From positions 1-6,898 of the forward strand of contig WRFC01000042.1 in assembly GCA_009779015.1 (NCBI GenBank): a DNA stretch of 6,898 bases. The letters run 5' to 3'. Under the pieces are notes generated by a model that was not told the DNA's origin, made no database searches, and saw only the letters and a program-made list of their open reading frames with translations. This DNA comes from Coriobacteriia bacterium. GTDB lineage: Bacteria > Actinomycetota > Coriobacteriia > Coriobacteriales > UBA8131. How positions within the stretch are numbered: the first letter of the stretch is position 1; each line of letters opens with the position of its first letter. Positions 1 to 6,259 of the stretch are shown here, piece after piece. A program made the translations under genes and the position numbers.

Positions 1-1977
1 CGTATCGGTGTTTATGTCTGCCATTGTGGCACGAATATCGCTGCTACAGTCGACGTTCTGAAGGTGGTCGAGGCCGCCAAAGAGCTGCCCAACGTGGTTC
101 ACGCCAGCGACACCAAGTACATGTGCTCGGACCAGGGCCAGCAGGGCATCAAAGACGACATCGTCAAGTACGACCTTGACCGTATCGTGATCGCCTCTTG
201 CTCGCCCCGGATGCATGAGCTGACCTTCCGCAAGATGCTCTCCCAGACCGACCTCAACCCGTATATGCTCGAGATCGCCAATATCCGCGAGCAATGCTCT
301 TGGGTGCACAAAGACAAAGAGGTCGGCACGCCCAAGGCCATCGACCTGGTCAAGATGGCGGTAGCCAAGATCGACCGCGATATCCCCTTGTTCACAACAA
401 GCATCCCGGTCAACAAGCGCGCCCTGGTGATCGGCGGCGGCATCGCCGGCATGCAGGCCGCCCTCGATATCGCCGACGCCGGTTACCCGGTCACGATCGT
501 CGAGAAAGAGCCCTCGCTGGGCGGCAAGATGGTGATGTTGGACAAGACCTTTCCCACGATGGACTGCTCGGCTTGCATCTGCACGCCTAAGATGGCCGAT
601 GTCGGCTCGCACCCGAACATCACCGTCAAGTCGTTTTCTGAGGTCGAGCACATCGCCGGCTACGTCGGCAACTTTGAGGTCACGATCCGCGAGAAGGCCA
701 AGTACATCGACTACGACATCTGCAACGGCTGCAGCCTTTGCGAGACCAAATGCCCGGTCAAAGTAACATCCGAGTTCGACCAGGGCATCGGCACACGCCG
801 GGCGATCTACCGGCCGTTTGCCCAGGCCGTACCGGCCAAGCCCGTGATCGATGCGCCCAACTGCCGTTTTCTCCAAGAAGGCAAATGCCGGGTCTGCGAG
901 AAGGTCTGCCCGCTCGGCTGCATCCGTTACGACGACGTCGACAAGGTCTCGACCGAGACCTATGGCGCGATCGTCGTGGCCATCGGCTACCAGCTGATCA
1001 ACTGGGGCGAGCTCTATGGCGAGTACGGCGGCGGCCGTTATCAAGATGTCATCACCGGGCTGCAGTTCGAGCGCCTGGTCAATGCCTCCGGCCCGACCGA
1101 GGGGCATATCATCCGGCCTTCTGACGGGGCTGAGCCCAAGAGCGTGGTAATCGTCAAATGCGTGGGCTCGCGCGACCCCGAAAAGGGCAGGTCGTACTGC
1201 TCGCGCGCCTGCTGCATGTATGGCGCCAAGCATGCCCACCAGTACCTCGATAAGGTCTCGGGCGGCAAGTGCTACATCTTCTACATGGATATCCGCACGC
1301 CGGGCAAGGGGTATGACGAGTTCTACATGAACACCCAGCACGATGGCGCGCACTACCTGCGCGGCCGCGTCTCAAAGATCTACGAGCAGAACGGCAAGCT
1401 GATCTGCAAGGGAGAAGATACGCTTTCGGGCAACCAGGTGACCGTCGAGGCCGACCTGGTGGTGCTCGAGACGGCTATGGTCCCGACCGATGACGCGGAC
1501 AGCCTGGGCGCGATGCTCGGCATCACCCGCGACAAGGACCTCTGGCTGACCGAGGCGCATCCCAAGCTGCGTCCGGTCGAGACCAACTCTAACGGCGTTT
1601 ATCTCTGCGGCACCTGCCAAGGGCCAAAAGACATCCCTGACTCAGTGGCCCAGGCCTCGGCGGCGGCCATGAAGGTCGCCATCCTCTTCAGCAACGAAGA
1701 GCTAGAGTCCAACGCCATGATCGCCAACTCCGACGCCGCCATCTGCAATGGCTGCGGCGCCTGTGTCGAGGTCTGCCCCTACAAGGCGGTGACGCTCGAA
1801 GAGGTCACCTTGCGTGAGAACTCTAAGAAGGTCACGCGCACGATCTCAAAGGTCAACCCCGGCCTCTGCCAGGGTTGCGGAGCCTGTACTGTTGCCTGTC
1901 GACCTGGAGCCATGGACCTGCGTGGCTTCTCTGATGAACAGATCATGAGGGAGGTGGAAGCCTTATGTCAGTGGTAG
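1..1977 (+). CDS. hdrA: HdrA-like FAD/iron-sulfur subunit (heterodisulfide reductase subunit A family), 5'-partial
   Basis: This is the flavin-containing, potentially electron-bifurcating core subunit of a cytoplasmic Hdr complex. The reading frame is open from base 1 (RIGVYVCHCGTN...), so the true start lies just upstream; 658 residues are present, close to full family length (about 650). In window numbering, the HdrA N-terminal motif CHCGTN is at residues 7-12. A FAD-binding GGGIAGM lies at about 145-151, followed by the Cys-rich DCSACICTPKM near 188-198. An inserted ferredoxin module has Cys 241/244/247/251 and 288/296/299/303. A C-terminal ferredoxin module has Cys 582/585/588/592 and 623/626/629/633. 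The last cluster has CR where CP is usual. The family passes electrons from an MvhD-type subunit to FAD and on to ferredoxin and HdrB. The 3' end overlaps the next gene by 13 nt. The identity is firm. The physiological disulfide substrate is unknown, and CoM-CoB is unlikely outside methanogens. Confidence 0.95.
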   Translation, partial: RIGVYVCHCGTNIAATVDVLKVVEAAKELPNVVHASDTKYMCSDQGQQGIKDDIVKYDLDRIVIASCSPRMHELTFRKMLSQTDLNPYMLEIANIREQCSWVHKDKEVGTPKAIDLVKMAVAKIDRDIPLFTTSIPVNKRALVIGGGIAGMQAALDIADAGYPVTIVEKEPSLGGKMVMLDKTFPTMDCSACICTPKMADVGSHPNITVKSFSEVEHIAGYVGNFEVTIREKAKYIDYDICNGCSLCETKCPVKVTSEFDQGIGTRRAIYRPFAQAVPAKPVIDAPNCRFLQEGKCRVCEKVCPLGCIRYDDVDKVSTETYGAIVVAIGYQLINWGELYGEYGGGRYQDVITGLQFERLVNASGPTEGHIIRPSDGAEPKSVVIVKCVGSRDPEKGRSYCSRACCMYGAKHAHQYLDKVSGGKCYIFYMDIRTPGKGYDEFYMNTQHDGAHYLRGRVSKIYEQNGKLICKGEDTLSGNQVTVEADLVVLETAMVPTDDADSLGAMLGITRDKDLWLTEAHPKLRPVETNSNGVYLCGTCQGPKDIPDSVAQASAAAMKVAILFSNEELESNAMIANSDAAICNGCGACVEVCPYKAVTLEEVTLRENSKKVTRTISKVNPGLCQGCGACTVACRPGAMDLRGFSDEQIMREVEALCQW

Positions 1978-2543
1978 AAGCCTCTGAGGGAACCCAAAAG
2001 GCCACCGTTGATGCTAACTTTGAGCCGACGATCCTAGCCATTGCCTGCCATTGGTGCACTTACACGGGTGCCGACTTAGCGGGGATGAACCGGATGAACT
2101 ATCCGCCCAACGTCCGCGTCTTACGCGTGCCTTGCTCTGGCCGCGTCAATCCGCAGTACATTTTGACCGCCCTGAACAAGGGCTGCGATGGCGTCCTGGT
2201 CTGTGGCTGCCACCCCGGTGACTGCCACTATGTCTCGGGTAACTACTATGCCAAGCGCCGCCTGATGGCCTTCAAGCGCCTGCTCGAGTACACCGGCCTC
2301 GAAGAGGGCCGCCTTTTGATTCGCTGGATCTCTGGCTCAGAGGCCGGCAAGTTCCGCGATACGGTGACCGAGATCTGCCAGACCGTCAAGGCCCTTGGCC
2401 CTTTGAGCACAAGCGAGCAAGACGCCCTGACCGCCTTCAGCCGCTCTGCGGCCGGCCTGGCCGACATCAACGCCAATGTCGGGGCAGCGGCCGGCTTTGC
2501 CTCTGCGCCAGAGCCCAACCAAGCAGATGGGGCAGGTGAGTGA
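1965..2543 (+). CDS. flxD: MvhD/FlxD-type iron-sulfur electron-transfer subunit
   Basis: This small subunit docks on HdrA and relays electrons into it (known role of MvhD/FlxD). The 192-residue product carries the family core at about residues 20-146. Conserved cysteines are at C28 and C31 (ACHWCTYTGAD), C57 (VPCSGR), C74, C80, C82 and C87 (VCGCHPGDCHY), with the typical ending RLLIRWISGSEAGKF at about 116-130. The ATG at 1965 overlaps the hdrA stop by 13 nt and is preceded by a strong ribosome site AGGGAGGTGG (1948-1957) with 7-nt spacing, implying co-translation with hdrA. About 46 residues after the core (147-192) are Ala/Ser-rich with no recognisable domain, making it longer than a typical MvhD of about 140 residues. 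The family call is secure. The letter D follows the FlxABCD naming used in sulfate reducers. Confidence 0.92.
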   Translation: MSVVEASEGTQKATVDANFEPTILAIACHWCTYTGADLAGMNRMNYPPNVRVLRVPCSGRVNPQYILTALNKGCDGVLVCGCHPGDCHYVSGNYYAKRRLMAFKRLLEYTGLEEGRLLIRWISGSEAGKFRDTVTEICQTVKALGPLSTSEQDALTAFSRSAAGLADINANVGAAAGFASAPEPNQADGAGE

Positions 2544-2548
2544 GCATG
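2534..2548 (+). promoter_or_regulatory. Ribosome-binding site deciding the start of the FlxC-like gene
   Basis: AGGTGA at 2534-2539 lies within the last codons of flxD, 6 nt before ATG 2546. For the alternative GTG at 2540 there would be no spacer at all, which is why the ATG is preferred. The flxD stop (2541-2543) sits between this site and the ATG, so the two genes are probably translationally coupled. Confidence 0.65.
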
Positions 2549-3397
2549 AGCGACATCCAATCCCAATTGCGCGCCCGCGCAGCCGAGCTCTTAAGCTCGG
2601 GAGAAGTCGTTCAGGTGATCGGCTGGATGGACGGCCGTTTTGAGAACCAGACCACCCCGGCCTTTATCGACCGTCCCGAAGACGCCGAGCTCTTGGTCTT
2701 TAACGAGTACTGCGTTAACACCACGCCCAAGTACACGTTGTACGAAAAAGAGCACGGCAAGCTGGCCGTCTGCGTGCGCGGCTGCGACTCGCGCGGCATC
2801 AACCGGATGATCAAAGACAACCAGATCCTGCGTGACCAGCTCTATCTGATCGGCCTGCCCTGCTCTGGCGTAAAGGACCGCAAAACGGGAGAATTGCTGA
2901 TCAAATGCCAGAACTGCAATCATCGCAACCCGGTCGTCTATGACGAGCTGCTCGGCGATGCTGTCGAAGAGCCGCAAGTCAACCGCTATGACGTGGTCGA
3001 GCGGTTTGAGGCGATGGAGCGCGATAAGCGGGCGCAGTACTTTGAGAGCACCTTCAACCGCTGCATCCGCTGTTATGCCTGCCGTGAGGTCTGCCCGGTC
3101 TGCACCTGCCGGTCGTGCTTTGTCGACCAGGTCAATGTCGGCTGGCAAGGCAAGCAGAACAACCTGGCCGAGAACAAGTTCTACAATCTGACGCGCGTCT
3201 TTCACATCGGCGACCGCTGTGTGGAGTGCGGCGAGTGCGAGCGCGCCTGTCCGATGAACCTTCCGCTGATGGCCTTTAACCGCAAGATGGTCAAAGACCT
3301 CGACGACCTCTTTGCCGCTGGCGAGGCCGGTCTGGATGCTGAAGGCACACATTCGCTGGGAACCTACGACGTCAATGACGTCGAGGAATTCATGTAG
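2546..3397 (+). CDS. FlxC-like dicluster [4Fe-4S] electron-transfer protein
   Basis: The product is a cytoplasmic iron-sulfur subunit, probably linking the FlxA flavoprotein to FlxD/HdrA. It is 283 residues from the ATG at 2546. The N-terminal half resembles F420-hydrogenase beta-type Fe-S proteins: CVRGCDSRGINRMIKDNQ (C76, C80), GLPCSG (C106) and CQNCNHRNP (C121, C124). The C-terminal half holds two ferredoxin clusters, C173/C176/C179/C183 and C225/C228/C231/C235. The first is followed by three extra cysteines (CPVCTCRSC; C186, C188, C191). An in-frame GTG at 2540 would overlap the flxD stop in GTGA, but the Shine-Dalgarno AGGTGA at 2534-2539 is correctly spaced only for the ATG. The C-terminal 40 residues are acidic and lack a motif. 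Assignment as FlxC and not FlxB rests on gene order and on the next gene being HydB-like, so the letter is uncertain. It could equally be named a coenzyme F420 hydrogenase beta-like protein. Confidence 0.85.
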   Translation: MSDIQSQLRARAAELLSSGEVVQVIGWMDGRFENQTTPAFIDRPEDAELLVFNEYCVNTTPKYTLYEKEHGKLAVCVRGCDSRGINRMIKDNQILRDQLYLIGLPCSGVKDRKTGELLIKCQNCNHRNPVVYDELLGDAVEEPQVNRYDVVERFEAMERDKRAQYFESTFNRCIRCYACREVCPVCTCRSCFVDQVNVGWQGKQNNLAENKFYNLTRVFHIGDRCVECGECERACPMNLPLMAFNRKMVKDLDDLFAAGEAGLDAEGTHSLGTYDVNDVEEFM

Positions 3398-3413
3398 GAG
3401 GTGAGAAGCGATG
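3396..3413 (+). promoter_or_regulatory. Near-perfect Shine-Dalgarno overlapping the preceding stop codon
   Basis: AGGAGGTGAG at 3396-3405 is close to the ideal anti-16S complement and sits 5 nt before ATG 3411. Its first two bases are the last two of the TAG stop (3395-3397) of the FlxC-like gene. Terminating ribosomes are therefore delivered directly onto the next start. It is the strongest ribosome site in the operon. Confidence 0.8.
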
Positions 3414-4427
3414 CTACTTGCAAAAGACCGTCTGAACGAGCTGCTTGATCACCTCTCTACAGAGGCCCGCGTCTATGTGCCGGCCCGTATTGAGACCCAG
3501 ACTCGCTTTGCGCTCTATTCAGATACCGTCAAACCCAATTTCAAGCTCGTGAACACAGAACTGCCGCCCAAAGACATTTTGTTTCCGCAGACCCAAAACA
3601 TGTACCGCTATGGTTTTGATGCCGAAGGCGTCCCGTTCATCGACCCCATCCATGACGCTGATGACGTCGTGATCTTTGGCGCCCGCTCATGCGACGTGCG
3701 CAGCATCGAATGCATGGACGACGTCTTTTTGACCAAGGGCTATGTCGATGAGTTCTATGAGCCCCGACGCTCGCGCCTGCTGCTCGTGGCCATGGCCTGT
3801 AACACGGTCGCCGAGTCGTGCTTCTGTGACTCGATGAGCCTTGACCCCAATTCTGCGCCCGCTGCCGACATCCAGATGTCGGAGGGCGACCAGGCCTTTG
3901 AGGTCACAGCCTTGAACGAGAAGGGCGAGGCCGCGCTGGCTGCTTGGTCGTCTTATTTGACCGAGGGCAGCATCGAGCATGCCGCTGTGAGCTGCGAGTT
4001 AAAGGTCGAGATGACGGGCATCAAAGAAAAGCTCGACCACATGTTTGAGCACCCGATCTGGGAGAGCGTCTCTAAGAAATGCCTGAACTGCGGGACATGC
4101 ACCTTTGTCTGCCCGACCTGCCACTGCTTTGATATCAGCCAAGAGAACCGCATGAAGATCGGCGAGCGCTTTAGGTCTTGGGATAGCTGCATGTTCTCGT
4201 GCTATACAGAAATGGCCGGCCACCATAACCCGCGTGCCGAAAAGATGCCGAGGGTGCGCCAGCGCTTCTTGCACAAGCTCTGCTTCTTTGAGGACCGCTA
4301 TGGCAAGTCGCTCTGTGTTGGTTGCGGGCGTTGTGTCGCGGATTGTCCGGTTGCCTTGGACATCACGGTCCTGATCGACCAGATCGGCGCCGCCGAACTC
4401 ACGGAAGGAGCTGTCCATGACGCTTGA
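3411..4427 (+). CDS. flxB: FlxB/HydB-like dicluster [4Fe-4S] subunit (sulfhydrogenase beta / AsrA-type family)
   Basis: This 338-residue iron-sulfur protein belongs to the family of sulfhydrogenase beta subunit (HydB) and anaerobic sulfite reductase subunit A. These partner a FAD/NAD(P)H subunit like the one encoded next. The N-terminal half has the family signatures FGARSCDVRSIECMDDVFL (about 89-107) and ACNTVAESCFCDSM (about 129-142). Two [4Fe-4S] motifs follow: C224/C227/C230/C234 continuing into PTCHCFDI (C237, C239), and C302/C305/C308/C312 (CVGCGRCVADCP). The segment GERFRSWDSCMF (about 251-262) before the second cluster is also typical. Length is normal for the family. The start at ATG 3411 is supported by a near-perfect ribosome site. 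The 3' end overlaps flxA by 11 nt. The pairing of HydB-like and HydG-like genes is the known FlxB-FlxA arrangement. The role, carrying electrons from FlxA towards HdrA, is inferred. Confidence 0.88.
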   Translation: MLLAKDRLNELLDHLSTEARVYVPARIETQTRFALYSDTVKPNFKLVNTELPPKDILFPQTQNMYRYGFDAEGVPFIDPIHDADDVVIFGARSCDVRSIECMDDVFLTKGYVDEFYEPRRSRLLLVAMACNTVAESCFCDSMSLDPNSAPAADIQMSEGDQAFEVTALNEKGEAALAAWSSYLTEGSIEHAAVSCELKVEMTGIKEKLDHMFEHPIWESVSKKCLNCGTCTFVCPTCHCFDISQENRMKIGERFRSWDSCMFSCYTEMAGHHNPRAEKMPRVRQRFLHKLCFFEDRYGKSLCVGCGRCVADCPVALDITVLIDQIGAAELTEGAVHDA

Positions 4428-5271
4428 GATTGAACACGGCTGCGCCCGTGCAAAAGAACAGCTGGTGCCGTTGGCCTGCAAGGTCGTCAGCATCACGTCA
4501 CAGACCTCCGATGTCAAAGCCTACCGCATCCAGACCGCTGACGGCCAAAAGCCGTTTGACTGTGAGCCTGGCCAGACCGCCATGTTCTCTGTCATCCCTT
4601 ACGGCGAGTGCATGTTCTGCGTCTCTTCGCAAGGCGAGGACTACATCGAGTTCACGGTCAAAAAGGTCGGCTATGTGACCGAGCGCATCCATGCGCTGAA
4701 TGTCGGCGACAGCATTGGCATCCGTGGCCCTTACGGCAATTGGTTTCCGACCGAGGGCCTGAAGGGCAAAGACGTGCTCTTTGTCGGCGGCGGTATCGGG
4801 CTGGCGCCCTTGCGCTCGCTTTTGACCTACATGTTGGACAACCGGGACGACTATGGCCGCATCGACCTCGTCTATTCGGGTTCGACGCGTGACGACCTGC
4901 TGTTTTTGGACGAGATCCAAAACGATTGGCCAAAGTACCCGAATACTTTCGTCAACGTCAGCATCTATCAAGCCAGTGACGATTGGGACGGTGCGGTCGG
5001 GTTTACCGCGCCTTTCCTCGAGAGCCTGGACTTTAGCCCCGAAGGCCGAATCGCCGTGCTCTGCGGCGGCCCAAGCCTCTTTCGGACTTGCCTCGAAAGC
5101 CTCGAGAAGATCGGCTTTCCGCCCGAAGACATCATCACGACGCTAGAGATGAAGATGAAGTGCGGAATCGGCAAATGCGGCCGCTGCAACATCGGCAGCC
5201 TCTATATCTGCCTTGATGGCCCGGTTTTCACAATGGCCGAGCTGGCCGACCTGCCTTGGAGCGCACATTGA
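4417..5271 (+). CDS. flxA: FlxA/HydG-like FAD- and NAD(P)H-binding oxidoreductase subunit
   Basis: This 284-residue flavoprotein is of the dihydroorotate dehydrogenase electron-transfer / sulfhydrogenase gamma type. It exchanges electrons between NAD(P)H and FAD, and is the likely entry or exit point of the complex. Residues about 15-110 form the FAD-binding barrel, ending in GIRGPYGNWF (101-110). The NAD-binding domain starts at FVGGGIGLAPLRSLL (122-136) and includes LVYSGSTRDDLLF (151-163) and VLCGGPSLF (214-222). A C-terminal [2Fe-2S] motif is C249-x4-C254-x2-C257-x7-C265 (KCGIGKCGRCNIG...YICLDGPVF). All expected elements are present and the length is normal. ATG 4417 follows AGGAG (4406-4410) with 6-nt spacing and overlaps flxB by 11 nt. 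It is the last gene of the operon, with a terminator about 27 nt downstream. NADH versus NADPH preference cannot be decided by eye. Confidence 0.92.
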   Translation: MTLEIEHGCARAKEQLVPLACKVVSITSQTSDVKAYRIQTADGQKPFDCEPGQTAMFSVIPYGECMFCVSSQGEDYIEFTVKKVGYVTERIHALNVGDSIGIRGPYGNWFPTEGLKGKDVLFVGGGIGLAPLRSLLTYMLDNRDDYGRIDLVYSGSTRDDLLFLDEIQNDWPKYPNTFVNVSIYQASDDWDGAVGFTAPFLESLDFSPEGRIAVLCGGPSLFRTCLESLEKIGFPPEDIITTLEMKMKCGIGKCGRCNIGSLYICLDGPVFTMAELADLPWSAH

Positions 5272-5297
5272 CGGCAGGCGTTTTACAGTAATTGATG

Positions 5298-5334
5298 AGA
5301 AGGGCCTGGCAGATTTAAGCCAGGCTCTTTTTAT
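5298..5334 (+). terminator. Rho-independent terminator of the hdrA-flx operon
   Basis: The arms 5301-5310 (AGGGCCTGGC) and 5319-5328 (GCCAGGCTCT) pair over 10 bp with one G-U wobble, around an 8-nt AT-rich loop (AGATTTAA). A run of five T (5328-5332) then AT follows. Flanking A/T pairs at 5298-5300 with 5329-5331 could lengthen the stem. It lies about 27 nt after the flxA stop and before the next promoter region, which cleanly separates the two transcription units. Confidence 0.88.
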
Positions 5335-5337
5335 CGC

Positions 5338-5366
5338 TTGACAAACTTGTTACTCTTTTATCCTAT
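5338..5366 (+). promoter_or_regulatory. Candidate sigma-70-type promoter with consensus -35 box
   Basis: A perfect -35 hexamer TTGACA is at 5338-5343, directly after the terminator. Downstream -10 choices are imperfect: TATCCT at 5359-5364 (15-nt spacer), TCCTAT at 5361-5366 (17-nt spacer) or TATGTT at 5364-5369 (20-nt spacer). The AT-rich setting and position fit a promoter for the phosphatidyltransferase unit. It would give a 5' leader of roughly 50-60 nt. Confidence 0.5.
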
Positions 5367-5376
5367 GTTGTTTCTA

Positions 5377-5408
5377 TTGAGGTAGAGCGCCTAAAAAACC
5401 GCTATACT
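5377..5408 (+). promoter_or_regulatory. Second, start-proximal candidate promoter
   Basis: TATACT at 5403-5408 matches the -10 consensus at five of six positions. TTGAGG at 5377-5382 could serve as a -35 box but the 20-nt spacer is long. Transcription would begin near 5414-5416, leaving a leader of only about 13 nt before ATG 5428. This is weaker in spacing but better in its -10 than the upstream candidate. The two may be alternatives or tandem. Confidence 0.4.
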
Positions 5409-5427
5409 TGCAAGATATTCAGCTTAA

Positions 5428-6258
5428 ATGACAAATGGAAGTCTGGAGAAAACCATTCCAAGTAAGGACCAACGGGTGGGAACTGATCGCGAAGAAGTCA
5501 CAGGAAAGATCTTAACCTTTGCCAACCTCGTATCTTTGGTGCGCCTGCTTTTGCTTCCGGTCTTCTGGGTGCTCTATGTCAATTACGGCGAAGGGGTATT
5601 AGCTTTTATCGTCATTATGGTCGCTGCACTGACCGATCTCTTAGATGGCCAGATTGCCCGTTCGACCCATACGGTCTCACGTTTTGGCAAGTTCTTTGAT
5701 CCTTTTGTCGATCGCATTTTTATCATCGTGGCAGTTGTCGCGATCTTTGTCGTCGGGCGGCTGCCTTTTTGGATCATGCTGCTGCTTTTGTTGCGCGACC
5801 TCTTGATGCTGCTCTTGACCTTATATCAAAGGCATGTTTACAAGCGCGATTTTCGGGTGATCTTTGTGGGCAAGCTGACCACGGCCCTTTTGATGATCGG
5901 TTTTTGCATGCTCGTGCTCGGCTGGCCGGTCGTTCCGGGTGCCGGCCTGACCGATCTGTCTTTTTTTCCGGCCTGGGGGTCAGGGTCATCGTTCTTGGGC
6001 TATTGGTTCTTGTACGTTGCCCTGATCTTCTCTTGGATTGCCGCCGCCATTTATTTCTATCAAGGAACACGCCCCTTGCCTGTCCCCAAGACGGCCAAGT
6101 CGGCCGCCCTACAAAAGGGCGGCGCCAGGGGCAGCGACCTGCCGCCTATCGCTGCGGCCAACAAGGCATCGTCCAGTGCAAACGCTGACCAGCGGTTCGC
6201 TGGCAACGAGGTCAGGGAGGGTTCAGAGACTAAGCCCCCAAAGCCTCGAGCAGGCTGA
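5428..6258 (+). CDS. pgsA: CDP-alcohol phosphatidyltransferase (PgsA-like phosphatidylglycerophosphate synthase)
   Basis: This integral membrane enzyme transfers a phosphatidyl group from CDP-diacylglycerol to an alcohol, probably glycerol-3-phosphate, in phospholipid synthesis. The complete family signature is present: D70-xx-D73-G74-xx-A77-R78-x8-G87-xxx-D91-xxx-D95, the metal/CDP-binding motif. It follows the usual opening ILTFANLVSLVRLLLLPVFWVLY (about 28-50). Hydrophobic segments lie at about 36-51, 55-69, 96-110, 113-132, 150-168 and 189-211, giving the expected roughly six-helix topology. Beyond residue 212 a 65-residue Ala/Gly/Ser/Lys-rich tail looks disordered and is not part of the catalytic fold. 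About 27 residues precede the conserved core. No Shine-Dalgarno is visible before ATG 5428, and the alternative GTG 5476 has none either, so the start is uncertain. The exact alcohol substrate (glycerol-phosphate versus another, such as inositol-phosphate) cannot be settled from the motif. Codons here use more T than in the preceding operon. Confidence 0.87.
   Translation: MTNGSLEKTIPSKDQRVGTDREEVTGKILTFANLVSLVRLLLLPVFWVLYVNYGEGVLAFIVIMVAALTDLLDGQIARSTHTVSRFGKFFDPFVDRIFIIVAVVAIFVVGRLPFWIMLLLLLRDLLMLLLTLYQRHVYKRDFRVIFVGKLTTALLMIGFCMLVLGWPVVPGAGLTDLSFFPAWGSGSSFLGYWFLYVALIFSWIAAAIYFYQGTRPLPVPKTAKSAALQKGGARGSDLPPIAAANKASSSANADQRFAGNEVREGSETKPPKPRAG
6103..6123 (+). repeat. GC-rich perfect inverted repeat inside pgsA
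   Basis: GCCGCCCT (6103-6110) and AGGGCGGC (6116-6123) are perfect reverse complements around a 5-nt ACAAA loop. There is no T-tract after it, so it is not a canonical intrinsic terminator. It falls in the tail-encoding part of the gene (residues about 226-232), soon after the last membrane helix. Confidence 0.6.
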
Positions 6259-6259
6259 T

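Noticed and set aside
64..66. GTG as the start of hdrA
   Set aside because: The frame is open through base 1 and the upstream codons encode the conserved HdrA opening RIGVYVCHCGTN, so the gene begins before the window.
561..600. Possible selenocysteine (in-frame TGA) in the HdrA Cys-rich motif
   Set aside because: The motif DCSACICTPKM is encoded by ordinary TGC codons with no in-frame TGA.
2591..3352. Long minus-strand open frame (253 residues)
   Set aside because: It lies entirely opposite the FlxC-like gene, whose sense strand carries all the cysteine motifs. It has no recognisable domain and arises from GC-rich codon bias.
3999..4517. Minus-strand open frame of 172 residues across the flxB/flxA junction
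   Set aside because: It is antisense to two well-supported genes with no motif of its own.
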